Positions 7,433 through 17,878 are shown, counted from the stretch's first letter. The stretch: DNA of 64,000 nt from Stenomitos rutilans HA7619-LM2 (GCA_019358945.1 JAHHIE010000026.1:1-64000); one strand, 5' to 3'. Numbers and translations are program-made. Notes: a model not told the origin generated them from the sequence alone.

Positions 7433-9151
7433 ATGTTGCGACTGGAGCACGTCAGCAAAATTTATCCGACTGGCGAAGTGCTAAAAGACATCAACTGGGA
7501 AGTCAAACCCGGCGATCGCATTGGCTTAGTCGGCGTGAACGGTGCCGGAAAATCGACGCAGCTCAAAATCATTGCAGGCGAAACCGAACCCACCGCAGGC
7601 GAAATCATTCGCCCAGCCAGTCTGCACATTGCCTACCTGACCCAAGAATTTGAAGTAGACCCCACTCGTACCGTGCGCGAAGAATTTTGGCGGGCGTTTG
7701 GCGAAGCAAATGATGTCCACGTCGCGCTGGCTGAAGTCCATCGGAACATGGAAACTGCACCACCCGAAGCCTTAGACGACCTCATCCATCAAATGGATCG
7801 CTTGCAGCGGCGATTTGAAGCGATGGATGGCTACGGGTTGGATGCTCGCATTGAGAAAATCATGCCAGAACTGGGGTTTGACCTGGAGGATGGCGATCGG
7901 CTTGTGAGTGCCTTTAGCGGTGGTTGGCAGATGCGGATGAGTTTGGGCAAGATCTTGCTGCAGAAGCCCGATTTGCTGCTGCTGGACGAGCCGACCAACC
8001 ACTTAGACTTGGAAACCATTGAGTGGCTAGAAACCTACCTTAAAGGTCTGTCTACACCGATGGTCATTGTCTCTCACGATCGTGAGTTTCTTGATCGCCT
8101 CTGCACGCAAATCGTCGAAACCGAGCGCGGCGTTTCGACGACCTACCTGGGCAACTATTCCGCCTACCTTCAGCAGAAGGAAGAAATGCGGGATGCCCAA
8201 CTCAGCGCTTACGAGCGGCAGCAGAAAGAACTGGAGAAGCAGCAGGCGTTTGTTGATCGCTTCCGTGCCAGCGCCACCCGCAGCACTCAGGCCAAAAGCC
8301 GCGAAAAGCAGCTCGATAAAATTGAGCGCCTTGAAACACCCGATGGTGGCATGAGAACGCTTCACTTCCGCTTTCCACCTTCGCCTCGCAGTGGTCGCGA
8401 AGTGGTGGAAATCAAAAATCTGACCCACACCTATGGCGACAAAATTCTGTTTTTGGACGCAAACCTGCTGCTAGAGCGGGGCGATCGTGTTGCCTTTTTA
8501 GGCCCGAATGGTGCGGGTAAGTCCACCCTGCTGCACCTGATGATGGGCATGGAAAAACCCACCGAAGGCACGGTCACAATCGGTGACCACAATGTCCTTC
8601 CTGGCTACTTCGAGCAAAATCAGGCTGAAGCGCTCGATTTGCAAAAAACCGTGATGGAAACCATCCACGACGAAGTGCCCAAATGGACGAACGAAGAAGT
8701 CCGTACTTTGTTGGGACGCTTTCTTTTCAGTGGTGATTCTGCCTTTAAGAAAGTCGAGTCCCTCAGCGGCGGCGAAAAAGCACGACTCGCCCTCGCCAAA
8801 ATGCTCCTTCAACCCGCGAATCTCTTGATTTTGGATGAGCCGACGAACCACCTTGATATTCCTGCCAAGGAGATGCTTGAAGAAGCGTTGCAACACTACG
8901 ATGGCACGGTGATTATCGTGTCGCACGATCGCTATTTCATCTCCCAGGTTGCCAACAAAATTGTCGAAATTCGCGATGGTGAATTAATCCTTTATCGCGG
9001 CGATTATCACTACTATCTTGATAAGATTGCTGAAGAAAAAGATAAGACAAAATTAGCAGCGATCGAAGCCGAAAAAGAAGCCAAAGCCGCTGCCAAACGC
9101 GCTAAACAAAAGGAAAAAGAAAAGGCTAAAAAAGCGCAAACGAAAGCTTGA
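7433..9151 (+). CDS. ABC-F family ATPase (translation-associated)
   Basis: A 572-residue soluble protein with two ABC ATPase domains and no membrane segments. Domain 1 has Walker [10 protein letters not shown], signature FSGGW and Walker [13 protein letters not shown]; domain 2 has [21 protein letters not shown] and [12 protein letters not shown]. Between them (about residues 240-310) is the charged helical linker (P-site tRNA interaction motif region) of ABC-F proteins, and the C-terminus is a Lys/Ala/Glu-rich helix. ABC-F proteins bind the ribosomal E site and help resolve stalled or drug-bound ribosomes. The ATG follows TTTGGAGATTCCCC. It is the first ordinary chromosomal-looking gene right of the cassette region; nothing suggests it is a cassette or a dedicated resistance factor. 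Confidence 0.92.
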   Translation: MLRLEHVSKIYPTGEVLKDINWEVKPGDRIGLVGVNGAGKSTQLKIIAGETEPTAGEIIRPASLHIAYLTQEFEVDPTRTVREEFWRAFGEANDVHVALAEVHRNMETAPPEALDDLIHQMDRLQRRFEAMDGYGLDARIEKIMPELGFDLEDGDRLVSAFSGGWQMRMSLGKILLQKPDLLLLDEPTNHLDLETIEWLETYLKGLSTPMVIVSHDREFLDRLCTQIVETERGVSTTYLGNYSAYLQQKEEMRDAQLSAYERQQKELEKQQAFVDRFRASATRSTQAKSREKQLDKIERLETPDGGMRTLHFRFPPSPRSGREVVEIKNLTHTYGDKILFLDANLLLERGDRVAFLGPNGAGKSTLLHLMMGMEKPTEGTVTIGDHNVLPGYFEQNQAEALDLQKTVMETIHDEVPKWTNEEVRTLLGRFLFSGDSAFKKVESLSGGEKARLALAKMLLQPANLLILDEPTNHLDIPAKEMLEEALQHYDGTVIIVSHDRYFISQVANKIVEIRDGELILYRGDYHYYLDKIAEEKDKTKLAAIEAEKEAKAAAKRAKQKEKEKAKKAQTKA

Positions 9152-9385
9152 CAGGGAGCCTTCTTCATGGCGTATGGCGTGCGATTGCATTAAAGTCGCC
9201 ACCCGCAGCGATCGTGAATAGAATTCAGCATCGCTGATACCTTCACTAATGACCTGTCAGACTCACCAATTAGAGGCATAAAGCAATCAAAACTACCATC
9301 TTCAACCCAGACATCCCGTAAGATTTGTGTAGCAGAATAAAGGGCCTAAAGCGGGAAATAAAGGCTTAAAAGCTATTAAGTTTAG

Positions 9386-10818
9386 GTAATTGCTCAACCC
9401 AGTGGACCTAAGCACGGCTTTGGCAGAAGATGGTAAGCTTTTGCCATGAAAGACCTGCCCCTGCTTGATGGACTGAGCCATGCCGAAAAGGATGCCCTGA
9501 TTGGAGGGCTGTGGTAAGAGCTGCAAAGTCTACGAGCAGAACTCGAAAAGCTGAAGCAAAAGCGAGTTAGGAAGACTTTGCGCAATTCGAGTTTGCCTCC
9601 GTCTAAGGGCTTCAAGCCCCATCAGAGCAGTGCTCAGTTCACTTCTCTTAATGCCGAGGAAACGGAGAGCCACTGTAACGGCGGGCGGGAATTGAGCCAA
9701 CAACCGGATCAAGTAGTGCTTGCTCAAGCCAGAAGCTGTCCCCACTGTGGAGCCGAAGTTGACCCATCGGCACAGCGTCTAAGCGGGATTTACGAGCGCA
9801 TTGAATTACCCCAGATCACCCCTGTCATCACCCGAGTCGAACGCTATGGCGGGATGTGTGGGTGTTGCCAAAAGGCGTATGAAGCGCCTGTTCCAAGCGG
9901 CTTGGAGCCAGGGTCTCCCTTTGGCACTAGTGTCGCAACTCTAGTGACCTATCTGCGCTACAGCCATGCCATCAGCTATCAACGGCTGAGCCAATTGATG
10001 AGCGAGCTTTACGGTCTCAACCTGTCGGAAGGAGCGATAGCCAATCTGCTGCGACGGGTGCAAGTTCAACTCGAAACCCTGTATCCAAGATTGTGGAGCG
10101 TCTACGCAGTGCTCGTCTAGTTGGCAGTGATGAGACGGGAGCACGGGTGAATGGAAAGAACCAGTGGGAATGGGTGTTTCAAAATGACCAGGTATGTTTG
10201 CATGTGATTTGTCCCACGCGTGGCAAAACGGTCATCGATAGCGTGATGGCTGGGCATCAACCGCAAATTTGGGTGTCTGAGCTATTTAGTGCCCAAGCCG
10301 CGCATCCAGCGCAGGACTGGCAAGTGTGTCTGGCGCATCAACTGCGAGATTATCAGTATGCCATTGATGCGGGCGAGGGGTTGTTTGCGCCACGGATGAA
10401 ACGCCTTTTCCTCAAAGCCATTGCCCTGCAACGACGACGACACACCTTGGCTGCTTCAACCGTCGAGCAATATTGCGCTCGATCGCGCGGTTCACTGCGC
10501 GAGATTTTGAATCTGCAACCCAAAGCAGCCGAGGGACAGCGGTTGCTCAAACGCTATCAGAAGATTCGCGCTCATCTGTTATTGTTTTTGACCGATGAGA
10601 CCATCCCGCCAACCAATAATGCCAGTGAGCAGGCGTTGCGTTGGAGTGTGATCTTGCGCAAGGTGACCAACGGTTTCCGCTCAGATTGGGGAGCGGAGTT
10701 ATTCGCTCAGGTGCGCTCGCTGGTTAACACTGCAAAGCGTCAGGGCATTTCTGCCTTTGATGCCATTTCCCGTGCCCTTACCTCACATCAATTCGATTGG
10801 CCTGGGTTGAGCAATTAT
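9386..10818 (+). mobile_element. IS66-family element with 8-bp target duplication
   Basis: The left end GTAATTGCTCAACCCAG (9386-9402) and right end CTGGGTTGAGCAATTAT (10802-10818) are inverted repeats matching over 16 bp, with GTAA at the left tip as usual in IS66. The octamer AAGTTTAG occurs directly outside both ends (9378-9385 and 10819-10826), the 8-bp duplication expected for IS66. The element is 1433 bp and contains a single, broken transposase gene. Confidence 0.88.
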
Positions 10819-10836
10819 AAGTTTAGAGAGGATTGA
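9446..10836 (+). pseudogene. IS66-family transposase, nonsense and frameshift
   Basis: The reading frame starts at ATG 9446 (MKDLPLLDGLSHAEKDAL), meets TAA at 9515-9517, then continues through a leucine-rich coiled coil, a zinc-binding part (SCPHCGAEV ... CGCCQ) and the IS66 core (RYSHAISYQRLSQLMSELYG, LSEGAIANLL). Around 10088-10093 the frame changes by one base, after which GSDETGARVNG (catalytic Asp), CLAHQLRDYQYAID and the IS66 hallmark PTNNASEQALR (catalytic Glu) follow. The codons run past the right IS end and stop in flanking DNA at 10834-10836. Two lesions make a functional transposase unlikely. Confidence 0.85.
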
Positions 10837-11010
10837 AAGGATAGAGCATCAGGTTCTAAGCAAGGATTTAGATGCAATCACATCGACTAATAAACGACGG
10901 CTAGCGTGTCAATGAAATTTTGAGCGACAGCAGTATAGCAAACGACAAAAAAGTGTCGGAGCGACAAAAATTTGTCAACAACGACACTTATTGAGTCAAA
11001 CGACATGCTA

Positions 11011-11083
11011 CGAGCATGGAGGGATTCGAACCCCCGACCCTCAGGACCGGAACCTGATGCTCTATCCACTGAGCTACATGCCC
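11011..11083 (-). tRNA. tRNA-Arg(CCG)
   Basis: The complement folds into a 73-nt cloverleaf: acceptor GGGCATG/CATGCTC (one G-T pair), a D arm with GCTCAGTGGATAGAGC, the anticodon arm TCAGG-TTCCGGT-CCTGA with anticodon CCG (plus-strand 11048-11050), and the T arm GGGGGTTCGAATCCCTC. The discriminator base is G and CCA is not encoded. It decodes the CGG arginine codon. Confidence 0.95.
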
Positions 11084-11254
11084 TCGTTCTTTCGAGAGTA
11101 TAGCACCTGAGAAAGGATGAAGGATGAGGGATGAGGGATGAAACCTTTGAGACAGGTGAAGAATAGCCGTCAGCCAATGTTTTAGCCCTAAGCAGTTTAT
11201 AGAGCTGATGCTGGTCTTACATTACTCATCCCTCATCCGTCTACTCTCATCCCT

Positions 11255-12445
11255 TCAAAGGTACGCAGCTGGATCAACCGGATCACCGTTTTGCCGGACT
11301 TCAAAGTGGAGGTGAGGGCCAGTCGAAAGGCCAGTCGAGCCAACAGCCGCGATCGCTTGTCCGCGCTGCACCGTCTGCCCTTCCGAAACGTAGATTTCGC
11401 TGGTGTGACCATATAGTGTAGTGATACCTCCACCGTGGTCAATGATGACCGCATTGCCATAACCTCCATACCAGCCTGCGAAAATGACAGTGCCGCTGTC
11501 GGCAGCATTAATAGTCGTGCCGTAGTCAGCACCAAAGTCAAGCCCTGAGTGAAAGCGCTGGTAGCCTAGAATGGGATGCATTCGCCAACCAAACCCGCTC
11601 GTGATTTCACCCAGGCAGGGCACGATCATTTGCCCCGTACCGCGAAAGGCAATGCCGCCGCTGCCAACCCGCTGTTGAATGAGCAGTCCAATGTTGCGGG
11701 AGTCTTGTAGTAGTTGAGTCTCGGCGGCTTCCAGGGCGCGTCGATCGCTCCGTAACCGTTCGATCATCGTTTGCTGAGAGCTTGCTTGCGCTTCAAATTC
11801 TGCTTTTTGGGCCAGAAGCTGTTGTTTGAGTAGAGCAATTTGGTTCTTCTGTTGTTCAACCTGGTCGCGTTGTTGGTCGATGCGATCGGTTTCTTGCTTG
11901 AAACTACTCAGTAGCTGTTGATCGGCTTTGTACAATTGCTTAAGTTGATGGCGGCGATCGAGAAAATCGTTCAAATTTTGGCTTTGCAGTAACACAGCCC
12001 ACCCGCGATCGAGCTGCTGTCGTTGCAGAAAGCGGAGCCGTGCCACCGTTGAAAACTGCTTTTGGCGATAGAGCTGTTCTGCTTTGACTAACGAGACTTC
12101 TAATGATCGTAGTTGGGTGGTGGCCGTTTGCAGTTGGGCTTCACTGGCTTTAATTTGGCTAGCGGTAGCTTTGATGCCCTGGCGTAACCCTTGAAGATTT
12201 CCCTGTGCGGCTTTTTCCAGATTCTTCAGGCGATCGTGCTCTTTAGAAATTTGCGATCGCTGCTGGTCAATTTGCTCCTGCCGCCGCTGTAGGTCTTTGA
12301 CTGAATCACTCTGTGCGCTTGACGGCTGGCTTACTGTGAGAATGCCAACCAAAAGAAAGAGGCAAAAGAAACCTGCCAGCAGTCGGGAAGCCAAGTTGAG
12401 CTTCGCTATCAGCCTTTCACTTGTCTCAAGAAACCACAGCAACAT
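11255..12445 (-). CDS. M23-family peptidase / EnvC-like murein hydrolase
   Basis: A 396-residue exported protein. A hydrophobic segment at about residues 22-38 ending SQPSSAQS is a signal peptide. Residues 46-250 are a long Gln/Lys/Glu-rich coiled coil as in EnvC/NlpD-type septation factors. The C-terminal 125 residues form a LytM/M23 zinc peptidase with RFHSGLDFGADYG (H and D ligands), GNAVIIDHGGGITTLYGH and GPHLHFEVRQNGDPVDPAAYL (HxH). With the metal ligands present it may itself cleave peptidoglycan cross-links, unlike degenerate activators. It stands alone, convergent to no neighbour, downstream of the next minus-strand block. Confidence 0.9.
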   Translation of the reverse strand: MLLWFLETSERLIAKLNLASRLLAGFFCLFLLVGILTVSQPSSAQSDSVKDLQRRQEQIDQQRSQISKEHDRLKNLEKAAQGNLQGLRQGIKATASQIKASEAQLQTATTQLRSLEVSLVKAEQLYRQKQFSTVARLRFLQRQQLDRGWAVLLQSQNLNDFLDRRHQLKQLYKADQQLLSSFKQETDRIDQQRDQVEQQKNQIALLKQQLLAQKAEFEAQASSQQTMIERLRSDRRALEAAETQLLQDSRNIGLLIQQRVGSGGIAFRGTGQMIVPCLGEITSGFGWRMHPILGYQRFHSGLDFGADYGTTINAADSGTVIFAGWYGGYGNAVIIDHGGGITTLYGHTSEIYVSEGQTVQRGQAIAAVGSTGLSTGPHLHFEVRQNGDPVDPAAYL

Positions 12446-12851
12446 TCCCAGGAACCGGCAGAGTAAGCAAACAAGACACCATTATGACCACAATGGCGGT
12501 TTGAGCAAGCGCAAAGTGAGAAAAAATTCTGCGATCGTGGTTTTCTAGCCGTAGTCAGTTTGGTTTGAGCTAGGTGCAGAGGGCAACAGCTCCATCCGCT
12601 TTGTACCCAATAGCCTATAGCCTGTGATGGCCGCAGTAACTTTGCCTTTAAGGCGTTTACGCTTGCGCGACAGCGACGGGCTAGTAAAGCCCCAATGTTG
12701 GAGGGCGGGCAACGAGGACTCATTATTGAACATCAAGCACTTACCGCTAGCCCTTGAAAATTTTTGCAATTTGTGAATAATTTTGAAGTTAACCTGTCAC
12801 GAATTCTTACCCTTCCTGGCTTTTGTCTTTGTTGCAACAAAAGAATCAAAA
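12446..12851. other. gene-free divergent region
   Basis: About 400 bp between the divergently transcribed peptidase and hypothetical gene. It must hold both promoters. I see no convincing small gene, RNA or terminator in it. Confidence 0.5.
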
Positions 12852-13271
12852 ATGAATGCAGCCGAACAGGCAACGTCTTTGGAAACGACTAGCAAGATTG
12901 CCGCCGCCGTAAATCTCTTCAAAGCTGAGTTCCCCGATGCGAAATCAGATTTGAAACCCTGGGTCAGCGATCCCGATACGCAAGAATTGGTAGATCCAGA
13001 GTCGATCGACATTGGGTTTCATTTTCCTGGCTTTTCACGGTTGCTCCAAAGCCGCAGTCTCTTGCTGCAAATTCGCTTCTACAACGATCTACAAACAGGA
13101 GAAAGACGCGCGATCGGTGCTGAAATCGCAGGTTTTGACCATCGTGGCAAGCAATGGTGGTTGTCAACGGTTGACCAGTGGGCGTTTGAAGGCGCTAACT
13201 ACCCCACACCAGAAATGGGAGAGAAACTAAAGGCGTTTCTTCGGAACGTTTTGGCATTGTTTAGTTGTTAA
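12852..13271 (+). CDS. hypothetical protein
   Basis: A 139-residue soluble protein starting at the ATG at 12852 (MNAAEQATSLETTSKIAAAV); an upstream in-frame start at 12783 would add a hydrophobic stretch of unlikely composition. Visible features are an N-terminal helix, PWVSDPDTQELVDPESIDIG, a basic/hydrophobic centre and a Trp-rich KQWWLSTVDQWAF segment. I do not recognise the family. The small size and codon use look like a real single-domain protein; no operon partner. Confidence 0.55.
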   Translation: MNAAEQATSLETTSKIAAAVNLFKAEFPDAKSDLKPWVSDPDTQELVDPESIDIGFHFPGFSRLLQSRSLLLQIRFYNDLQTGERRAIGAEIAGFDHRGKQWWLSTVDQWAFEGANYPTPEMGEKLKAFLRNVLALFSC

Positions 13272-13478
13272 AGGGCAGAAGGCAGGAGGCTAGAGAAGTT
13301 GTTGGTTGTTAGTAGTTGGTAGTTGGTTTTTAGAAGAACGCTGACCGCTGATAGCTGACTAGTGATAGCAGAAGGCAGGGGGTAGAAGACAAAAGGCAGA
13401 AGGCAGAAGCTGACCGCTCAATTAACTCAAAGTCCCCCCTGCTCCCCTTGCTTCCCCTGCTCCTTCTCGCCCCCTCCC

Positions 13479-14681
13479 TCAACCTTCCAAGCATCGGCTC
13501 ACCGAATCTTGCAGGGCTTGACCAATCGCAATTCTTGGCAACCGATGCTTAAAACCGCAGAGAATTTCCCATGAAATCGTGCCGAGTGTGGCGGCCCAGT
13601 CATCAGCAGCGATCGACTGATTACCGTCTTGCCCCAGTAACGTGACCACTTCACCTTCCTCTAAGTCGGGCACAGCGCTAACATCCAGCATGATTTGATC
13701 CATCGTTACTGCGCCGATTTGAGACACGCGCTGTTCCTTTACAAGCGCATCCATTTTGTTGGATAGGTTGCGAGGGATGCCATCAGCATAGCCGATCGCC
13801 ACCACTGCAATTTGCATTTCCCGCTCTGCTACAAACCGATGCCCGTAACTAACCCCTGTTCCGGCTGGAATTGCCTTCACTTGAGTAACTCTGGCTTTTA
13901 CCTGTAAAGCAGGTTTGAGTGTAATCGTGGTGCTCAGATGAGCAGCGGGATAGAGACCATAAATTGCTAAGCCGACTCTTACCATATCGTAGTGAAAAGT
14001 GGGATCAGACAAGGTGCCACCAGAATTTGCTAAATGCAAGCAGGGTGGATGCAGTCCCCAGGCTTTGATCTGCGCAACGGCTGTTTCAAAGCGCTGCTGC
14101 TGTTGTTTGGCAATAGTCCGATTGGAATCTTCTGCGGTTGCCAGATGGGAATAAACGCTGGCGATCGTCAAGTTTGGCAGATGCTGCACCAGTTTTACAA
14201 AGGCGGCGGCTTCCTGCCACGGGGTACCAAGACGCGACATACCTGTGTCCAGCTTGAGGTGAACGGGTAACGGGCAATGCTGCGGTGAAGCCGCTAAAAC
14301 TTCAGAAAAGACAAGTGCTTGACGCGGCGTGCAGAGAGTTGGCTGAAGCTTCCAGTGCGCGATCGCCCGAATTTGCTCTGACGTATGGTTTGCACCCAGC
14401 ACCAGTATCGGCGCTTGAACGCCTGCCTCACGCAACTCGATCCCCTCTGGAATCGTAGCAACGCCCAACCAGGTTGCCCCAGCCTGCAAGACTGTCTGAG
14501 CAACGGTTGTCGCTCCGTGTCCATAGGCATCTGCCTTAACAACGGCCATGAGCGCTGTTTGGGCAGACAAAAAACGGCGGAGTTGCCGAACGTTATGGGC
14601 GATCGCGCTTAAATTCACCTCAACCCACGCCCGCTCTTGCCGCATCAACGCCACACTTGGACTTTGTTCCCAACTCAACAT
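13479..14681 (-). CDS. alr: alanine racemase
   Basis: A PLP enzyme of 400 residues interconverting L- and D-alanine for peptidoglycan. The PLP-binding Lys is in MAVVKADAYGHGA (about residue 49 from the chosen start), LDTGMSRLG and HLANSGGTL follow, then VRVGLAIYGLYP, and the catalytic Tyr is in VVAIGYADGIPRNL. I chose the ATG at 14681 (MLSWEQSPSVALMRQERAWV); an in-frame ATG 15 codons upstream gives a less typical N-terminus. Single-gene unit on the minus strand. Confidence 0.95.
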   Translation of the reverse strand: MLSWEQSPSVALMRQERAWVEVNLSAIAHNVRQLRRFLSAQTALMAVVKADAYGHGATTVAQTVLQAGATWLGVATIPEGIELREAGVQAPILVLGANHTSEQIRAIAHWKLQPTLCTPRQALVFSEVLAASPQHCPLPVHLKLDTGMSRLGTPWQEAAAFVKLVQHLPNLTIASVYSHLATAEDSNRTIAKQQQQRFETAVAQIKAWGLHPPCLHLANSGGTLSDPTFHYDMVRVGLAIYGLYPAAHLSTTITLKPALQVKARVTQVKAIPAGTGVSYGHRFVAEREMQIAVVAIGYADGIPRNLSNKMDALVKEQRVSQIGAVTMDQIMLDVSAVPDLEEGEVVTLLGQDGNQSIAADDWAATLGTISWEILCGFKHRLPRIAIGQALQDSVSRCLEG

Positions 14682-15249
14682 GTGATCGACTCCTCTTACA
14701 CCACAAAAGCGATCAGCGGTCAACACTCAGCTTTCGGCCTTTAGCCATAAGCTTTGTCGCTCAAATGATCATTCAAGCGGCGACGCGAAAGTCAGAAGCG
14801 ACCAGCCGCCTATGTTCTGACACAGATGTTTTATGCTCTGCCTTGCTGACCGCCGATCGCTGACTGCTAATAGCTGATCATTTAACAATAAATGACCAAA
14901 ACCTTAACAGTTTTTAGTGACTTGCAAAACAGCATGCGATCGAAACTCAGCAGAATGCGTCAATCAAAGCGATGCTTACCGATGATTAAGCAGTCAGCTA
15001 TTAACCCGACAATGTGTGTTCCTACATTGTTAGAATTGCGACTTGATTGCGTAGGGTACGTTAGGTAAAGCACCCTACATACCATAAGTAGAGCTTTGGT
15101 GCGTTACACGACCGCTTTTCTTGAATGCCGAGCACCCTACAAGCTGTGTCAGAGCTTTTGTCGCCGAGTTAATATCAGCCATCAGCTTCTTTCTAACAAC
15201 TAAAAACTAACGACCAACAACTTCTTTTGCCTTTTGCCTTCTGCTCACA
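14682..15249. other. intergenic region with repeats
   Basis: About 570 bp without a gene. It contains two copies of the dispersed GATCAGCGGTCA / CTGACCGCCGATCGCTGACT repeat (14709-14735, 14845-14880) and a GTAGGGTACGTTAGGTAAAG...GGTGCGTTACACG degenerate inverted repeat at about 15050-15110. Confidence 0.5.
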
Positions 15250-16074
15250 CTACTTACGTTGTCCTGACGGCGCGTGCTCCGGTAGAGCAAAGACGGCCTG
15301 CCCATCCTTCAGGCTCATCTGCCCGCCTAAGGACAAGATTTCCTGTTTTGCGCGCGCTTGAGTCGTCCTATCACTTACAGCAGCAGCTTGATAGTAGATG
15401 GATGTCCACGCTTGAAATCGGACGGGCACACTGTTGGGATCTCGACGCAAAAACACGGCCGTTTGCTCAAAGAGAGGTGTCAGTGCTTGGTAAGGCGTTC
15501 CCTGCACCCATTGTGCTGCCATCTCGTGCGAGTGGATTGAACCGGGAACATTGCCCAGCAATAGTAGTTGATCCAGCCCTTTGAAGCGCCAAACCTGAAA
15601 AGCCTTCGGTGTAATTTGGGGTGACAAGGCTGCTGTGCCGCGATCCATCAACGTCACAGCAACTTTTGGCTCACCCAATTGGTACGAAATGCTACCTGAA
15701 AGGAATAAATAAACATCTACGAAGCGTGGGTCTAAGTGCGTAATGATGTCGAAATATTGAGGGCTGAGCGCGTACCCGGTCTTGGCGCGCACTTCGTTGT
15801 CACCGTAATACTGTAAAAAGTTTAGAAATGTCCAATCAGCGACGAGGTTGTCAAACCCAAAGGCGGGTAGTTGCTTTAGCAGACGTAGCTTGACAGCTTC
15901 TTGCTGTTCTGCCTGCTTTGGGTCAGAAGACCACAAGGAGGGTCGAGTGAGCTGTGATCGCTGCATAAAGATAACGCCTGTTAAAGACGCGATCGCGATC
16001 GCGCCACCCAAGAGTGAGGGCAACCACCTTGACTGAAGTTTGGCGTCTTTGATTACGGAGTCGTTTGCACTCAT
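15250..16074 (-). CDS. conserved hypothetical membrane-anchored protein
   Basis: A 274-residue protein with one N-terminal membrane segment (about residues 19-37, LPSLLGGAIAIASLTGVIFM) after a short charged leader, so it is probably anchored facing the periplasm or lumen. The soluble part is helical and TPR-like (DWTFLNFLQYYGDNEVR, FDIITHLDPRFVDVYLFLSG, LLLLGNVPGSIHSHEMAAQW, IYYQAAAVSDRTTQARAKQE). Proteins of this layout are common in cyanobacteria without known function. It is transcribed divergently from the processing protease, 481 bp away. Confidence 0.65.
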   Translation of the reverse strand: MSANDSVIKDAKLQSRWLPSLLGGAIAIASLTGVIFMQRSQLTRPSLWSSDPKQAEQQEAVKLRLLKQLPAFGFDNLVADWTFLNFLQYYGDNEVRAKTGYALSPQYFDIITHLDPRFVDVYLFLSGSISYQLGEPKVAVTLMDRGTAALSPQITPKAFQVWRFKGLDQLLLLGNVPGSIHSHEMAAQWVQGTPYQALTPLFEQTAVFLRRDPNSVPVRFQAWTSIYYQAAAVSDRTTQARAKQEILSLGGQMSLKDGQAVFALPEHAPSGQRK

Positions 16075-16555
16075 CTTATTTACGGCTGCGTCTCTAGCGT
16101 ACCGCTGCTCCTTTCGTCTCTTTAAAGGGCCAAGCAGTTAGGTTTCCATGCTTAGTTGTCCCGCTCTTAGACGGACGCCATGCGCTTTTCAACAAAACTT
16201 TACGCAAAGCAACATTACGTAAGATTTAGATTTAGCAAAGTTAACTGAATTACCCCTATGCCAATTTATTGAGATTCGGTTAGATTGGCTAAAAGATTTA
16301 AATCTAAACTTCGCCAGGGTGCTGGTATGGTCGTGGGTGTCGTGTTCAGCAAGCTGGTTAAACTGTCACCTTTGCGATGGACGGTTACTAGATTGTCTGG
16401 ATATGCTGAACGTATCGCCAGTTGGGAATGTCGAGGTTTCTGGTTGCAGCCGAATGAATGTAGTCCGTCATATCGATCGTCTCAAGCTGCCCTGACTGCT
16501 TTTAACGCCTATTTTGTCTCAGTTTCTAAGCCACTTCATTTATCTTTAATCCGCA
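16075..16555. other. gene-free divergent region
   Basis: About 480 bp containing the promoters of the divergent hypothetical gene and the processing protease. An open frame from 16285 overlaps the protease start out of frame and has no protein-like features. Nothing else recognised. Confidence 0.5.
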
Positions 16556-17878
16556 ATGAACCGACCCTCAAAGCGCTTTCCACTGTTTCAAGTTGCTCTC
16601 TGTGGTGGGGCTGTCGCTACCACAGCGGCTGTTTCACTGTTTGGCCCCGGTTTGAGCCGTGTTCGTGCAGCACTGCAAGAAAGCCCTAAAACCGTCATTG
16701 ATGAGGCTTGGCAGATTGTCAATCGTGAGTACGTTGATGGCACCTTTAACCAGACTGATTGGCAAGAGGTTCGCAAGTCACTGCTGGGCAAAAACTACTC
16801 ATCGCGCGAACAGGCCTACGTCGCTCTGAGAGGCGCGTTAGAAAAGCTCAATGATCCCTACACCCGTTTCATGGATCCTAAGCAGTATGAAGCGCTCAGC
16901 AACCAGACATCTGGCGAGCTTTCTGGTGTTGGTATCCGGCTGGAAGTTGATGACAAGACCAAAGTGCTGACGGTCGTTGAACCGATCGAAAACTCTCCCG
17001 CCCTCAAAGCAGGGATTCTAGCCGGGGATCAAATTGTGTCGATCGACGGGAAGCAAACAAAAGGGATGACGGTTGAAGATGCCTCAAACCTGATTCGGGG
17101 TGATGTTGGCAGCAAGGTTAAGCTCGAAATCGGGCGGCAAGGTAAAGAAAACTCCATGCTGGCGCTGACCCGTGCCCGCATCGAACTGCCTACTGTGCGC
17201 TATTCGCTGAAGCAAGAAGGCCCACGACGAGTTGGCTACATCCGGTTGAATGAGTTCAGTGCTCACGCGGCGGATCAAATGCGTCGGGCGATCCAGGATT
17301 TGGGCAACCAGAAAGTGGACGGCTACGTATTAGACCTGCGTGGGAATCCAGGTGGGCTACTGCAAGCCAGTATTGACATTAGCCGCATGTGGATGGACAA
17401 AGGAGACATTGTGCGGACGGTCGATCGCAAAGGCAATAGCGAAGAGATCTCAAACAACCGCACCGCCTTGACGAAGTTGCCAATGGCCGTATTGGTGGAT
17501 GGTAACTCAGCTAGCTCTAGTGAGATTCTAACGGGTGCCTTAAAAGATAATGGTCGCGCTACAGTCGTTGGTAGCCAAACCTTTGGTAAAGCGCTGGTAC
17601 AGTCGGTGCATTCCCTTTCAGATGGATCAGGGCTAGCGGTGACGATCGCCCATTACTACACGCCCAAGGGAACGGATATTAGCCACAAAGGGATCACACC
17701 AGATATCAAAATCGATCTAAGCGATGAGCAGCGTCAAAAGCTCGCTTCAAATCCTAAGCTGGTCGCAACAAAAGACGATCCCCAATACGCCACTGCGCTG
17801 ACCACCTTACAAAAGGTAGCTGGAACGCCAACGGCGGCTCCAACAACGATGCAACAGGCCAATCAAACTCAGAAGTAA
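16556..17878 (+). CDS. carboxyl-terminal processing protease (S41 family)
   Basis: A 440-residue exported protease. The signal peptide is residues 1-38 (hydrophobic VALCGGAVATTAAVSLFGPG). A helical N-terminal region with EAWQIVNREYVDGTFNQTDW leads to a PDZ domain (about 115-200, GVGIRLEVDD...AGDQIVSIDG) and the S41 catalytic part: YVLDLRGNPGGLL, the nucleophile Ser in DGNSASSSE and the Lys in TFGKALVQS. Cyanobacteria usually have three such enzymes; one (CtpA) trims the D1 precursor of photosystem II. Which paralogue this is cannot be told here. The Gln/Thr-rich tail is low complexity. A hairpin follows the stop. Confidence 0.92.
   Translation: MNRPSKRFPLFQVALCGGAVATTAAVSLFGPGLSRVRAALQESPKTVIDEAWQIVNREYVDGTFNQTDWQEVRKSLLGKNYSSREQAYVALRGALEKLNDPYTRFMDPKQYEALSNQTSGELSGVGIRLEVDDKTKVLTVVEPIENSPALKAGILAGDQIVSIDGKQTKGMTVEDASNLIRGDVGSKVKLEIGRQGKENSMLALTRARIELPTVRYSLKQEGPRRVGYIRLNEFSAHAADQMRRAIQDLGNQKVDGYVLDLRGNPGGLLQASIDISRMWMDKGDIVRTVDRKGNSEEISNNRTALTKLPMAVLVDGNSASSSEILTGALKDNGRATVVGSQTFGKALVQSVHSLSDGSGLAVTIAHYYTPKGTDISHKGITPDIKIDLSDEQRQKLASNPKLVATKDDPQYATALTTLQKVAGTPTAAPTTMQQANQTQK

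Noticed and set aside
7433-9151. ABC-F protein as an antibiotic-resistance cassette
   Set aside because: It has the general housekeeping ABC-F layout, no attC-like site follows it, and its composition fits the chromosome.
10085-10095. Programmed -1 frameshift in the IS66 transposase
   Set aside because: There is no slippery heptamer of the X-XXY-YYZ type, IS66 TnpC proteins are normally made from one frame, and a separate stop at 9515 already breaks the gene.
16285-16689. 134-residue open frame upstream of the processing protease
   Set aside because: It overlaps the protease start in another frame, has a Cys/Trp-rich random composition in the overlap and no family features.
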